Shown: piece by piece, positions 8,769-18,920 of the stretch
Layout of the letters: the number at the start of each line of letters is the position of its first letter
How positions within the stretch are numbered: position 1 is the stretch's first letter
NCBI RefSeq assembly: GCF_900163865.1
Contig: NZ_FUKU01000014.1
Span: 1-64,000, forward strand
Origin: Sphingobacterium sp. JB170
GTDB lineage: Bacteria > Bacteroidota > Bacteroidia > Sphingobacteriales > Sphingobacteriaceae
DNA: 64,000 nt
Direction of reading: 5' to 3'
Program-made: the position numbers and the translations under genes
The notes under the pieces: model-generated
What the model was told of the DNA's origin: nothing
The model's database searches: none
Seen by the model: the letters and a program-made list of their open reading frames with translations, nothing else

Positions 8769-11588
8769 CTATTGTGCATTCAAAAACATTGATTTCCTGG
8801 AAACAAGTTCGCGGAAGTATGGATCTTGAAGATCAGCAATAAATCGAATGGCCTCTCCCGTAGATTTCATTTCCGGGCCTAACTGTTTATCGACCTCAGG
8901 GAATTTAGAAAACGAGAAGACTGGTTCTTTGATCGCCCAACCAGTTAATTTACGTTCAATGTTGAAATCTTTTAATTTGTTCACTCCCAACATTATCTTT
9001 GTGGCAATGTTAATATATGGAACATCGTATGCTTTAGCAATGAATGGGACCGTACGGGAAGCGCGAGGATTTGCTTCGATTACGTACACACTATCATCTT
9101 TAATAGCAAATTGAATATTTAACAGGCCGCTTACTCCAAGTGCTTTTGCTAACTTAATGGAGTATTCTTCCATCTTATTTTGCACATTCTGCGATAAGCT
9201 AAATGGGGGTAATACGGCCGAGGAATCTCCAGAGTGGATACCGGCTGGCTCGATATGTTCCATCATACCAATTATATGGACATCCTCCCCATCAGAAATT
9301 GAGTCTGATTCTGCCTCTTCGGCACGATCCAAGAAGTGGTCAATAAGGATGTGGTTTCCAGGAAGGCTTCTAAGTAGCGTTACGACAGCTTTTTCAAGAT
9401 CTTCGTCGTTGATTACAATACTCATACCCTGTCCACCAAGCACGTAAGACGGACGGACTAGTACAGGGTATCCTACTTCATTTGCAACTTTTATTGCCTC
9501 TTCCGCCGAAGTAGCAACACCATACTTAGGATAAGGAATGTCAAGTTCTTTTAGTAAGTCAGAGAATCGGCCGCGATCCTCAGCTAAGTCCATGTTTTCG
9601 AATGAAGTTCCAATAATTTTAATACCTAGTTCTTCAAGCTTATCAGCCATTTTCAGTGCCGTTTGTCCGCCAAGTTGTACGATAACACCTACTGGTTTTT
9701 CTAATTCAACGATTTCACGAACGTGTTCCCAAAATACGGGTTCAAAATATAATTTATCAGCCATGTTGAAATCAGTGGAAACAGTTTCAGGGTTACAGTT
9801 AACCATAATTGCTTCGTATCCAGCTTCTTTTGCGGCAATCAATCCGTGCACACAAGAATAATCAAATTCAATACCTTGACCAATACGGTTAGGACCAGAA
9901 CCCAATACAATGACTTTCTTTTTGTCCGAGACTACTGATTCATTCTCCTCTTCAAAGGTAGAGTAGTAATATGGTGTTTGCGCCGGGAATTCTGCAGCAC
10001 AGGTATCCACCATTTTATATACTCGGTTTATACCTAATTGTTTACGACGGTCGTATACTTGATCTTCGGTAACATTCCCTAATAACCACGATATTTGAGC
10101 ATCCGAGTAACCTTTTTGTTTTAGCGTTACGAAGAAATCGCGAGGAATATTGTTTAATTGGTACCTGCGTAGTTCAGTTTCCATTTGTACCAGCTCTTGT
10201 ATTTGAACTAGATACCATTTGTCAATTTTGGTTGCTTTTCTAATAGACTCAAGTGGAACGCCTAATTCAAAGGCATCTTTTATATGGAATACGCGATCTC
10301 CGCTAGGGTGCTCGAGACTTTCCATGATTTCTTCTAGATTACGGAGTTGTCTTCCATCCGCACCCAATCCCCAACGATTAGTTTCCAGCGATTGACAGGC
10401 TTTTTGTAACGCTTCAATGAAGGTACGTCCGATTGACATTACTTCACCAACCGCCTTCATTTGTAAGCCTAATTCTTTATTAGCACCTTTAAACTTGTCG
10501 AAGTTGAAGCGTGGTATTTTTACAATAACATAGTCTAGTGTAGGCTCGAAATATGCTGACGTTGTTTTTGTAATTTGGTTTTGCAATTCATCAAGATTAT
10601 AACCGATCGCCAGTTTGGCAGCTATTTTAGCAATGGGATATCCTGTTGCTTTCGATGCTAAAGCTGATGAACGAGAGACGCGTGGGTTAATTTCGATTGC
10701 TATAATATCTTCGTTTTCTGGATTTATCGAGAATTGAACATTACATCCCCCTGCAAAGTTCCCGATCGAGCGCATCATTCGGATTGCTTGATTACGCATT
10801 TCTTGGTAACATTTGTCACTAAGAGTCATGCCAGGCGCAACTGTAATAGAGTCCCCGGTATGAATGCCCATTGGATCGAAGTTTTCGATTGTGCAAATGA
10901 TAATAACGTTGTCATTGGTATCGCGTAAGAGTTCCAGTTCAAACTCTTTCCATCCTAATACCGCTTTCTCAACGAGTACTTCATGGGTTGGGGAAGCGTG
11001 TAGACCTCTATTTAATGCAGCATCGAATTCTTCTTTTTTGTGCACAAATCCGCCACCAGTTCCAGCGAGGGTGTACGATGGACGAATAACTAAAGGAAAG
11101 CCGATCTCTTGTGCAGCTTCTTTTCCTTCAAGAAATGAGTTGGCTATTTTTGAAGGTGCAACTCCGACGCCGATATCGATCATTAGTTGACGGAATGCTT
11201 CACGGTTTTCGGTCGTTTCGATTGCCGCAACATCAACACCAATAACTTCAACGTCGTATTTTTCCCACAAACCAAGGTTTGATGCTTCGATACATAAATT
11301 TAGTGCAGTTTGTCCCCCCATAGTTGGCAGAACGGCGTCGATCTTTTGATCTTTCAGTATCTGCTCGATACTTTCACACGTGAGCGGTAGTAAATACACA
11401 TGATCTGCAATAACCTTATCGGTCATAATCGTTGCAGGGTTTGAATTGATAATGGATACTTCAATTCCTTCGTCTTTTAACGAGAGAGCAGCTTGAGATC
11501 CTGCATAATCAAATTCACAGGCTTGACCGATAACAATGGGGCCCGAACCAATGATTAAAACGGAGTTGATGGAGGTGTTTCTAGGCAT
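8769..11588 (-). CDS. carB: carbamoyl-phosphate synthase large subunit, short form
   Basis: Makes carbamoyl phosphate for pyrimidines and arginine with the small (glutaminase) subunit, which is not in the window. Two homologous ATP-grasp halves are evident. The first has GSGPIVIGQACEFDYAGSQA near residue 13 and the second has LGSGPNRIGQGIEFDYSCVH near residue 560. Each is followed by the grasp lysines and metal-binding ENP/EANPR motifs (EINPRVSRSSALASKATGYP; EANPRASRTVPFIAKAYDVP). The protein has 939 residues against ~1070 in E. coli and ends where the C-terminal MGS-like allosteric domain would begin. From memory, ~940-residue forms are common in this family of bacteria, so this is probably a natural variant. 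Start ATG at 11588. Confidence 0.95.
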   Translation of the reverse strand: MPRNTSINSVLIIGSGPIVIGQACEFDYAGSQAALSLKDEGIEVSIINSNPATIMTDKVIADHVYLLPLTCESIEQILKDQKIDAVLPTMGGQTALNLCIEASNLGLWEKYDVEVIGVDVAAIETTENREAFRQLMIDIGVGVAPSKIANSFLEGKEAAQEIGFPLVIRPSYTLAGTGGGFVHKKEEFDAALNRGLHASPTHEVLVEKAVLGWKEFELELLRDTNDNVIIICTIENFDPMGIHTGDSITVAPGMTLSDKCYQEMRNQAIRMMRSIGNFAGGCNVQFSINPENEDIIAIEINPRVSRSSALASKATGYPIAKIAAKLAIGYNLDELQNQITKTTSAYFEPTLDYVIVKIPRFNFDKFKGANKELGLQMKAVGEVMSIGRTFIEALQKACQSLETNRWGLGADGRQLRNLEEIMESLEHPSGDRVFHIKDAFELGVPLESIRKATKIDKWYLVQIQELVQMETELRRYQLNNIPRDFFVTLKQKGYSDAQISWLLGNVTEDQVYDRRKQLGINRVYKMVDTCAAEFPAQTPYYYSTFEEENESVVSDKKKVIVLGSGPNRIGQGIEFDYSCVHGLIAAKEAGYEAIMVNCNPETVSTDFNMADKLYFEPVFWEHVREIVELEKPVGVIVQLGGQTALKMADKLEELGIKIIGTSFENMDLAEDRGRFSDLLKELDIPYPKYGVATSAEEAIKVANEVGYPVLVRPSYVLGGQGMSIVINDEDLEKAVVTLLRSLPGNHILIDHFLDRAEEAESDSISDGEDVHIIGMMEHIEPAGIHSGDSSAVLPPFSLSQNVQNKMEEYSIKLAKALGVSGLLNIQFAIKDDSVYVIEANPRASRTVPFIAKAYDVPYINIATKIMLGVNKLKDFNIERKLTGWAIKEPVFSFSKFPEVDKQLGPEMKSTGEAIRFIADLQDPYFRELVSRKSMFLNAQ

Positions 11589-11688
11589 TATTCTTATTCA
11601 AAAAAGTTAATTTTCAATATCTTATGCTGACTATAGCGTCGAAAGTTTGCCTTAAAATGGAGGGAATTCCGACTGCTTTGTCGGAGTG

Positions 11689-11696
11689 CAAAGTTA
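11689..11696 (-). promoter_or_regulatory. Bacteroidota -7 box upstream of carB
   Basis: Read on the minus strand the site is TAACTTTG, a consensus TAnnTTTG element, about 100 bases before the carB start. No TTG -33 element is found at the right distance. The leader downstream contains a small hairpin CCGAC/GTCGG (11670-11684). Confidence 0.45.
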
Positions 11697-11806
11697 CATT
11701 AATTTTATTAATATCTATTGTTTTAGTGGTAACTTTTAATTTTTATTTTCCATATTAAAAAAACAAAAAATTTACATAGTCATCAGTTTTGTTATAGATC
11801 CTTCTT

Positions 11807-14065
11807 TTAATGGATCACTATTTCATCCGTAAACAAATAACCTCCTTTTGGGTTTGTGGCAATTACCTTGACATAGCGTGCCATTTGTGGTTTGGCTAGA
11901 TTCACTTGAAAAGTTTTAAATTGCAACTTCGGGTTATTGTAATCGTCCTCGTTTTTAACAACATCGATCTCACGGTAGTTCTTGCCATTATCCGAGATGT
12001 AAACATGAAATTTATCTGGAAAGAAAATTCCGGGGCCCGGTAATTGCATAAATCGCATGCCTACTGATTTGATTTCTTCTCTACGCTCGAAGTCGATATA
12101 AGCGTCGAAACTCCCCGTGAAACCTTGCCATTGAAGGTCCTTGAATGATAGGCCACCATATTCACCATTGGTAAGTGTCAGCTCATTTTGTGCTGCATAA
12201 ACTTCCCAAGGTGTGTTGTAGTATACTTTTTTGTTGATCGCTTTATGAATATCGAGCTGTATGGTTTCGATGGGGCTGACCCGAATAGAATCTATAAATG
12301 ATGCAGCCTTAATTGTGCTTGTTGAACTTAGCAAAAACGGATTGGTGTAAGGTGTTTCGTGCGCGGAGGGTTTTGTGCCGTCCGTGGTATAATAAATTAA
12401 GGGGGCGTTTTGTTCCGAGCTAAGTGAAACGGTGTTGGTCTTGGCTTCTTTGTCAAAAATCACTGTTGAGTGTACATCATAAGAAGGCCTATGGTAGTTC
12501 ACTTCTAGTTTTTGTAGAATTTTGTAGTGTTCTTGAAGTCTTTGGTGAAAGTCCTTCCAGTTGCGATCTTCTTGCTTGGTCCAATTTATTTCGGATAAGG
12601 CTAATGCACGAGGAAATACCATGTATTCGACTTGTTGATAGACTGGGGTATATTCGCTCCATAAATTGGCCTGTGCGCCAATGATGTGTACTGCTTTATC
12701 CTCGGGTATTTCACTGGGAATGGGGTTATAAGAATAAACTTTGTCCAATGGCAGGAAACCACCAATACCTTCTGGTTGGGTACGTGGGTCGCTTTGATAG
12801 CTGTCGAAATAGAGGTATTCTGCAGGCGTCATTATTACATCGTGTTCCATATTCGCCGCATCAATGGCTTCTTTCTCGCTTCGCCAGTTCATGACGGTTG
12901 CACCTTCGGGGAGTCCGCCCTCCAATATTTCGTCCCATCCTATTAGTTTCCGTCCGTTGTCTTGCAAGAAGCTACTAATATCTTTGATGAGATAACTTTG
13001 TAGCTCTCCTTCTGTTTTTAGATCTTTCTCTTGCTTTAACGCTTGGCACTTAGGGCATTTCTCCCAGTGTTGTTTATTTGCTTCATCTCCACCAATATGT
13101 ATATAGGACGACGGGAAGATGTCCATAACCTCCGTAAGTACATTTTTTAAAAAAGTAAAGGTTTCCGGATTACCGATACAGAACTCGCCTTGAGTGTATG
13201 GTTTTCCTGTACAAGACAGTTCTGGATACACAGCGAGAACTTCCTCGGCATGTCCAGGCATCTCGATCTCGGGTATAATGGTGATTCCTTTTGCTGCTGC
13301 ATAACTCACAAGCTCACGTGCTTGTTTCTGGGTGTAATATCCTCCACTTGCATTTGGTGATCCCTGATCCACATACATCCTGCCATTAGCCCACCATTCC
13401 TTCCAATTTGTATGTGTGCGCCAGGCAGCTTTTGAAGTGAGTTCTGGATATTGTTTTATTTCTAGTCGCCAACCCGCAGCATCGGTAAGATGCCAATGGA
13501 AATAATTGAATTTATAAAGCGCCATGATGTCGATATATTTCTTTATGAAGCTTATTGGCATGTAATGCCTAGATACATCAAGGTGAAGGCCGCGGTAGGT
13601 AAATCGAGGACTGTCGTCAATGGTGAGCTGCGGAAGTATGCTCGGGTCTTTTTCCAGTAAACCGATTTGGATCAGCGTATATATTCCGGCGATCATCGCT
13701 TGTGTTTCGCCGGCCTTTATCAAAATACCTGATTCGTCAATTTGCAATCTGTAAGCGCCCTCGGGTATATTATCTTGCTGAATTGCGGGTAAAATTCGGA
13801 TACCGTTTTGATGTTTTTTTCCTACCTTCTTTATGACCTTGAGTGGAAGTTGGGCTATTTCAGAGAAGTCTGCGAGCAAAGGGATAAGATCCTCGTATTC
13901 CGTTGTAGTGAATATCGACATGGAGGAAGATATTTGCGTCGTGCCTTCTCCGTAAACGACTTTATTCGGCTTTGGTATAAGATTTAAAGCATGCTGTTGA
14001 GCCGAGATGGTTGGAGAAAGGATTACTGCGAGTAGTATAAGAAGTGAATAACGCATAGCAGACAT
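11807..14065 (-). CDS. beta-N-acetylhexosaminidase, GH20
   Basis: Cleaves terminal beta-linked GlcNAc or GalNAc. Signal peptide MRYSLLILLAVILSPTISAQ. An N-terminal GH20b-like domain (~25-150) is followed by the catalytic barrel beginning YRGLHLDVSRHYMPI (~157). The catalytic Asp-Glu pair is in HIGGDEANKQHW (~325). A C-terminal beta-sandwich of F5/8 type C (discoidin-like) appearance fills ~620-750. An in-frame TTG lies at 14068, but the ATG at 14065 (or the one at 14056, which gives the tidiest signal peptide) is the more likely start. A probable periplasmic or outer-membrane enzyme that fits the same glycan-degrading theme as the GH109-type gene. It is a lone gene on this strand. Confidence 0.92.
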   Translation of the reverse strand: MSAMRYSLLILLAVILSPTISAQQHALNLIPKPNKVVYGEGTTQISSSMSIFTTTEYEDLIPLLADFSEIAQLPLKVIKKVGKKHQNGIRILPAIQQDNIPEGAYRLQIDESGILIKAGETQAMIAGIYTLIQIGLLEKDPSILPQLTIDDSPRFTYRGLHLDVSRHYMPISFIKKYIDIMALYKFNYFHWHLTDAAGWRLEIKQYPELTSKAAWRTHTNWKEWWANGRMYVDQGSPNASGGYYTQKQARELVSYAAAKGITIIPEIEMPGHAEEVLAVYPELSCTGKPYTQGEFCIGNPETFTFLKNVLTEVMDIFPSSYIHIGGDEANKQHWEKCPKCQALKQEKDLKTEGELQSYLIKDISSFLQDNGRKLIGWDEILEGGLPEGATVMNWRSEKEAIDAANMEHDVIMTPAEYLYFDSYQSDPRTQPEGIGGFLPLDKVYSYNPIPSEIPEDKAVHIIGAQANLWSEYTPVYQQVEYMVFPRALALSEINWTKQEDRNWKDFHQRLQEHYKILQKLEVNYHRPSYDVHSTVIFDKEAKTNTVSLSSEQNAPLIYYTTDGTKPSAHETPYTNPFLLSSTSTIKAASFIDSIRVSPIETIQLDIHKAINKKVYYNTPWEVYAAQNELTLTNGEYGGLSFKDLQWQGFTGSFDAYIDFERREEIKSVGMRFMQLPGPGIFFPDKFHVYISDNGKNYREIDVVKNEDDYNNPKLQFKTFQVNLAKPQMARYVKVIATNPKGGYLFTDEIVIH

Positions 14066-14191
14066 CAAATTAGTTGAATTACAAAGATCTTAATTTTTTT
14101 AAATAACCGGGTACATATTCTAACCCAGATGTCTGAAAAATATGATATTGTTACTACAATCGTATATTGGTGTTATTAATGGAATAATGTT

Positions 14192-14199
14192 TAACTTTG
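14192..14199 (+). promoter_or_regulatory. -7 promoter element of lipA, suggesting leaderless mRNA
   Basis: TAACTTTG ends only 4 bases before the lipA ATG at 14204. A TTG at 14167-14169 lies 22 bases upstream, slightly longer than the usual ~19. With transcription starting 5-7 bases after the box, the mRNA would begin at or within a base or two of the start codon. Confidence 0.55.
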
Positions 14200-14203
14200 T
14201 TCT

Positions 14204-15085
14204 ATGATTGAACTACCTGTTATTCCTGTCACCCAGACAGAGCGTAAGCCCGATTGGTTACGTGTGAAACTACCAGTAGGTAAAGAGTATCGTCATGTAC
14301 GAAAATTGGTTGACGAACATAAGTTACATACGATTTGTGAAAGTGGTAATTGCCCGAATATGGGAGAGTGTTGGGGTGCAGGTACAGCGACTTTTATGAT
14401 TTTGGGAAACATTTGTACGCGTTCATGCTCGTTTTGTGCTGTGGCGACGGGACGTCCTTTAAGCGTTGACTTGGAGGAACCTTCTCGCGTTGCTAATTCA
14501 GTTAAATTAATGCAAGTTAAACACTGCGTTATTACCTCGGTTGACCGTGACGACTTGAAAGATGGGGGGTCGATTATTTGGGCAGAGACCATTAATGCCA
14601 TTCGCCGCGAAAGTCCAGAAACAACACTCGAAACGTTGCTTCCAGATTTTAAAGGAAATTGGGAGAATTTAGAACGTGTAATTGCGGTACGCCCAGAGGT
14701 TGTTTCACACAACCTTGAAACCGTTAGGCGTCTTACCAGAGAAGTACGTATACAAGCGAAATATGACCGTTCATTAGAATGCTTGCGCCGAATTTCGGAA
14801 GCAGGGCTGCGTACCAAATCGGGAATCATGTTAGGTTTGGGTGAGACCGAAGAGGACGTTGTTGAAGCGATGCAAGATCTTTACGATGTAGGAGTTCATA
14901 TCTTGACTCTTGGACAGTATTTGCAACCAACCAAAGCGCATCATCCAGTAGTGGGGTGGGTTACACCTGAACAGTTTGAAAAATATAAACTAATAGGACT
15001 TGAAATGGGCTTTAAATATGTAGAATCAGGACCACTCGTTCGTTCGTCCTACCATGCCGAGAAGCATTTGTTTGATATGCAATAA
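14204..15085 (+). CDS. lipA: lipoyl synthase
   Basis: Radical SAM enzyme that inserts two sulfurs into octanoyl groups on lipoyl-dependent enzymes. The auxiliary-cluster motif [12 protein letters not shown] (CX4CX5C, ~46-57) and the radical-SAM motif CTRSCSFC (CX3CX2C, ~72-79) are both present. So is the C-terminal RSSYHAE, whose serine ligates the auxiliary cluster. It has 293 residues, normal length. A single gene with its own terminator; lipB is not adjacent. Confidence 0.97.
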   Translation: MIELPVIPVTQTERKPDWLRVKLPVGKEYRHVRKLVDEHKLHTICESGNCPNMGECWGAGTATFMILGNICTRSCSFCAVATGRPLSVDLEEPSRVANSVKLMQVKHCVITSVDRDDLKDGGSIIWAETINAIRRESPETTLETLLPDFKGNWENLERVIAVRPEVVSHNLETVRRLTREVRIQAKYDRSLECLRRISEAGLRTKSGIMLGLGETEEDVVEAMQDLYDVGVHILTLGQYLQPTKAHHPVVGWVTPEQFEKYKLIGLEMGFKYVESGPLVRSSYHAEKHLFDMQ

Positions 15086-15107
15086 AGTATTTTAATAATT
15101 TCAAGAA

Positions 15108-15142
15108 AACGTCTCTTCCATTTTTGGAAGAGACGTTGTTTT
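15108..15142 (+). terminator. terminator after lipA
   Basis: A perfect 13-bp stem (15108-15120 with 15125-15137) with a TTTT loop, followed by GTTTTT. It lies between lipA (+) and the convergent amidohydrolase gene (-). Confidence 0.88.
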
Positions 15143-15163
15143 TAAAACGAATGCGATTGGAAT

Positions 15164-16804
15164 TTAACGCTGAAAAACCGTCTCACCTGCGATAACTGTT
15201 TGTAATGTCTTTATCGTTCTCAGTCGTTCAGCCGGAGCAGTCATAATATCTTCTTCAAGGATGATAAAGTCGGCGTCTTTACCGGGTTCGATGCTACCAC
15301 GTTTCGTCTCCTGAAAACAAGAAAATGCTGCCCAACTGGTCATGCCGCGTAACGCCTGTTCTCTGGATATCGCATTTTCCATCTGAAAACCATCTTTCGG
15401 GAAACCTGTTTTGTCAACGCGCGCGACAGCTGCGTGAAAACCATAAAGGGGGTTAAAATGCTCTACCGGAAAGTCACTTCCTAAAGCCAGCTTGCCATAT
15501 TGTTCTAGTAATTCTTTATAAGCATAAGCGCCTTTCATGCGTTCGGGACCAAGTCGCTCCTCGGCCCAGTACATGTCGGAAGTCGCATGTGTTGGCTGTA
15601 CAGATGGAATGATATGGAACTGCGCGAATTTCGTAAAATCATTTGGGGATATAATTTGAGCATGTTCGATCCGCCAACGACGCTTTTTACCATTTTTTAG
15701 GTGTTTTCCGTAGGTGTCCAGAATCAATCTGTTTGCTGAATCGCCAATCGCATGTGTGTTTACTTGGTAATTAGACGCTGCTAATTTTTTTATGACAGCG
15801 TCGAATTCTTCCGGTGAGTGTAACAAGAACCCACGGGTCGACGCATCGTAGTAATGATCCAAAAGGCATGCCCCGCGCGAACCTAAGGCTCCATCGGCCA
15901 TCAGTTTGATAGAACGTATTGAAAGCCGATCGGTTTCGTAAAAACCGTCGTTTATAGCGCGATCAATATTCGATGGGTTCCCAGCAACCATAGCATAGTC
16001 CCGAATCTTTAGCGAATCTTGTTGATAAAACTTTATGAGTTGATCGAGCTCCTCGAAAGATAAACCAGCATCTACGATACTTGTTAACCCGACAGACAGC
16101 AGGGAGTCCTGCGCTTTTCGAAGACTGAGCAGCCGCTCGCGTTCTGCGGGAACTGGGATATAGCGTGAGACGAAGGATATAGCGTTGTCAATGAGGATGC
16201 CTGTCAGTCCACCGAGGCTATCTTTTTCAATAACGCCACCATCTACGGTTTGGCTACTGTCTAATTTTGACAACTCGATGGCTTTAGAGTTTACCAGCGC
16301 GGCGTGATAGTCAACCCGTGAGAGGAAGACAGCTGTATTTGGGAAATATTTATCGAGGCTATCCTTTGTGGGAAATAAGTTATCTTCCCATAAATTTTGA
16401 TCCCATCCGCCTCCTACAATCCATAGTTTATCGGGGTTTGCTTGCTGAAATTGTCTGATTCGTGTAATTACTTCATCGAAGGAAGCTGACCCATTGAGAT
16501 CCACTTGAGCAAGTAAGTCGGCGAACATAAAAAAGTGAGCATGAGCGTCATAAAAACCCGGGTATATCGGTTTTTGCTGTGCATTGATACTCGTTTTTGC
16601 GATGTATTTACTTGTTATGCTTTCGGTGCTGCCAATATCGATGAAAATGCCATTTTTCACCGCAAATGCTTCAGCTTGTCGGAAAGCCGAATCCACGGTA
16701 TACACGTTGGCGTTGTAAACGATCAGGTCGACTTCTTTGTTTGTTGTGCAGCCAATGATTAGTAATGGTATTATAAGGAGCAATAGATTTTTAATTCTTT
16801 TCAT
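15164..16804 (-). CDS. amidohydrolase family lipoprotein (amidohydrolase 3, YtcJ-like)
   Basis: The 546-residue metal-dependent hydrolase has a lipoprotein signal (LLLLIIPLLIIGC, Cys ~19). Motifs of the YtcJ/amidohydrolase-3 branch are in order: GFYDAHAHF (metal-binding HxH, ~83-91), ADGALGSRGA (~303), NTHAIGDSANRLILD, RIEHAQ, and GSDFPVEHFNPLYGFHAAVAR near residue 445. Family members hydrolyse C-N bonds of varied amides and formamides. The true substrate is unknown. The lipid anchor puts it outside the cytoplasm. It lies downstream of the bacilliredoxin gene but is separated from it by a terminator hairpin. Confidence 0.85.
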   Translation of the reverse strand: MKRIKNLLLLIIPLLIIGCTTNKEVDLIVYNANVYTVDSAFRQAEAFAVKNGIFIDIGSTESITSKYIAKTSINAQQKPIYPGFYDAHAHFFMFADLLAQVDLNGSASFDEVITRIRQFQQANPDKLWIVGGGWDQNLWEDNLFPTKDSLDKYFPNTAVFLSRVDYHAALVNSKAIELSKLDSSQTVDGGVIEKDSLGGLTGILIDNAISFVSRYIPVPAERERLLSLRKAQDSLLSVGLTSIVDAGLSFEELDQLIKFYQQDSLKIRDYAMVAGNPSNIDRAINDGFYETDRLSIRSIKLMADGALGSRGACLLDHYYDASTRGFLLHSPEEFDAVIKKLAASNYQVNTHAIGDSANRLILDTYGKHLKNGKKRRWRIEHAQIISPNDFTKFAQFHIIPSVQPTHATSDMYWAEERLGPERMKGAYAYKELLEQYGKLALGSDFPVEHFNPLYGFHAAVARVDKTGFPKDGFQMENAISREQALRGMTSWAAFSCFQETKRGSIEPGKDADFIILEEDIMTAPAERLRTIKTLQTVIAGETVFQR

Positions 16805-16878
16805 CCAAAAAAATTTAATAGAGCTCTAAAATACGAAATAACTGTGAGCCGTGTAACAACGCGAGGTTTATAAATAGA

Positions 16879-16909
16879 AAATCCTTGCCATTTTGCGCGG
16901 CAAGGATTT
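16879..16909 (-). terminator. terminator of the bacilliredoxin gene
   Basis: A perfect 11-bp stem (16879-16889 with 16899-16909). On the minus strand it is followed by a TTTTCTATTTAT tract. It lies between the bacilliredoxin stop (16958) and the start of the amidohydrolase gene. Confidence 0.8.
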
Positions 16910-16957
16910 CCTTTGTTCAAATTCTTTCAATAAACTGTTGGAAGATTATTGTTTGAA

Positions 16958-17368
16958 TTAACAATGTTCATCAAATGCGGCGATCAAGTTGTCCGCAATC
17001 ATTTGTGCTGGGCGGCCTTCGATCATGTGTCTTTCGATCATATGAACCAGTTTTCCATCTTTGAAAAGGGCCATTGCAGGAGACGATGGGGGATAAGGTA
17101 ACATATAATTACGTGCCTTATCTACGGCATCTTTGTCCATTCCCGCAAAGACGGTTACCAATTTACTTGGTTTTTTACCGTTTTCTACTGCAAATTTTGC
17201 CGCAGGCCGTGCATTTGCTGCTGCACAGCCACATACAGAATTTACAACTACAAAAACAGTTCCCTCAGCAGGTATTGCCGCATCAACCTCGCCGGCATTT
17301 TTTAATTCTTGAAATCCCGCGTCAACTAGTTCTTGACGCATTGGAGCTACTAAATATTCTGGATACAT
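16958..17368 (-). CDS. BrxA/BrxB family bacilliredoxin (YphP/YqiW)
   Basis: The 136-residue thioredoxin-fold protein carries the CGC active site in VNSVCGCAAANARPA (~47-61). It also has the family block around residues 72-90 (VTVFAGMDKDAVDKAR) and a PSSPAMALFKDGK turn. In Firmicutes these proteins remove bacillithiol from S-bacillithiolated proteins, and many Bacteroidota also make bacillithiol. A further Cys is at the very C-terminus (DEHC). Disulfide-exchange function is well supported by the motif; the thiol partner is inferred. Single gene with its own terminator. Confidence 0.9.
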   Translation of the reverse strand: MYPEYLVAPMRQELVDAGFQELKNAGEVDAAIPAEGTVFVVVNSVCGCAAANARPAAKFAVENGKKPSKLVTVFAGMDKDAVDKARNYMLPYPPSSPAMALFKDGKLVHMIERHMIEGRPAQMIADNLIAAFDEHC

Positions 17369-17509
17369 CTCGTTATTTTTTTTAATTCAATTTTAATTAA
17401 AAGCTGGCTCAAAAGACAACTAATACAAAGATAACAGTTTGTTTCCCTTTAATCAATATTAGATCCTCAGGATTATGTCAGAATTTGTGATTTAGGTATT
17501 GAACTGTCT

Positions 17510-17539
17510 TTGAAATCAGGAGGATAACGGTTATTTTTG
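17510..17539 (+). promoter_or_regulatory. ahcY promoter
   Basis: TTG at 17510-17512, a 19-base spacer and TATTTTTG at 17532-17539 form a near-ideal Bacteroidota sigma-A promoter. The predicted start lies ~15 bases before the ahcY ATG, leaving no room for a riboswitch. Confidence 0.7.
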
Positions 17540-17559
17540 TTTATATAAACGATAGAATT

Positions 17560-18876
17560 ATGACTATTACAGAATCAGCTTATATCCCCTATAAGGTGAA
17601 AGATATAGGTCTCGCCCAATGGGGGCGAAAAGAAATAGAGTTGGCCGAAGCTGAAATGCCTGGATTGATGAGTTTGCGTGAGGAATATGGAAACCAGAAG
17701 CCACTCCACGGTGCGCGTATTGCCGGATGCCTGCATATGACGATTCAAACTGCGGTATTAATCGAGACTTTGGTAGCCCTAGGTGCAGAGGTTTCATGGT
17801 CCTCGTGTAATATCTTTTCTACGCAAGATCATGCAGCTGCAGCGATAGCCGCGGCAGGGATTCCGGTATACGCGTGGAAAGGAATGACCGAAGAAGAGTT
17901 CAATTGGTGTATTGAACAAACCTTATTCTTTGGACAAGTTCGTCAACCACTGAACATGATACTCGATGATGGAGGCGATTTAACTAATATGGTTTTTGAT
18001 CAATTTCCAGCATTAATTGAAGGCATTCGCGGGCTTTCGGAAGAAACGACTACGGGCGTACATCGTTTGTATGAACGGATGAATAACGGCTCACTATATA
18101 TACCTGCAATTAACGTGAATGACTCTGTTACTAAATCCAAATTTGATAATAAATATGGGTGCCGTGAATCGTTAGTTGACGCTATCCGGCGGGCTACTGA
18201 TTTGATGCTTGCGGGCAAGGTTGGCGTTGTGGCGGGGTATGGCGACGTGGGGAAAGGTTCTGCAGAATCATTACGCTCCGCAGGCGTTCGTGTAATTGTT
18301 ACCGAAATTGATCCTATTTGTGCTCTTCAAGCGGCAATGGAGGGATTTGAAGTCAAGAAAATGACGGATGCGGTAAAAGAGGCAAATATTGTAGTGACCA
18401 CAACAGGAAATAAAGATATTGTACGTCCCGAGCATTTCAAGTTAATGAAAGATAAAACGGTGGTCTGTAACATCGGTCACTTTGATAATGAAATCGACGT
18501 TTCCTGGCTAAATACGAATTATGGAGCCAACAAGATGGAAATTAAACCACAGGTCGATAAGTATACCGTTGAAGGGAAAGACATAATTTTGCTTGCCGAG
18601 GGACGCTTAGTAAACTTAGGCTGCGCAACGGGGCACCCTTCTTTTGTAATGTCTAACTCGTTCACGAATCAAACTCTTGCACAGATTGAGTTGTGGACTA
18701 ATACAGACTTATACGAAAAGAAAGTCTATACGCTGCCAAAAAGTTTGGACGAGAAAGTTGCTCGATTACACTTAGAACATATCGGTGTTGAACTCGATAC
18801 GTTAACCAATGAACAAGCGGCTTATATTGGTGTTACAATTCAAGGCCCGTATAAACCGGATGCATATCGCTATTAG
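17560..18876 (+). CDS. ahcY: adenosylhomocysteinase (S-adenosyl-L-homocysteine hydrolase)
   Basis: Reversibly splits S-adenosylhomocysteine into adenosine and homocysteine, clearing the by-product of SAM methylations. The 438-residue protein shows the substrate-domain motif [20 protein letters not shown] (~52-71) and [14 protein letters not shown]. The NAD-binding loop is [20 protein letters not shown] (~225-244), and the C-terminal KPDAYRY supplies the Lys and Tyr that contact NAD in the neighbouring subunit. Everything expected is intact. Own promoter; convergent with the next gene. Confidence 0.98.
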   Translation: MTITESAYIPYKVKDIGLAQWGRKEIELAEAEMPGLMSLREEYGNQKPLHGARIAGCLHMTIQTAVLIETLVALGAEVSWSSCNIFSTQDHAAAAIAAAGIPVYAWKGMTEEEFNWCIEQTLFFGQVRQPLNMILDDGGDLTNMVFDQFPALIEGIRGLSEETTTGVHRLYERMNNGSLYIPAINVNDSVTKSKFDNKYGCRESLVDAIRRATDLMLAGKVGVVAGYGDVGKGSAESLRSAGVRVIVTEIDPICALQAAMEGFEVKKMTDAVKEANIVVTTTGNKDIVRPEHFKLMKDKTVVCNIGHFDNEIDVSWLNTNYGANKMEIKPQVDKYTVEGKDIILLAEGRLVNLGCATGHPSFVMSNSFTNQTLAQIELWTNTDLYEKKVYTLPKSLDEKVARLHLEHIGVELDTLTNEQAAYIGVTIQGPYKPDAYRY

Positions 18877-18920
18877 TCATTATCAGCATATTTTCGGAGT
18901 AAGTGAACCGGTCGTGGCCA

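Noticed and set aside
14293..14829. 178-codon open frame on the minus strand
   Set aside because: Antisense to lipA, whose iron-sulfur motifs are all intact in the plus frame.
17520..17560. SAH or SAM riboswitch ahead of ahcY
   Set aside because: The promoter -7 box ends ~20 bases before the start codon, so the leader is too short for either riboswitch.
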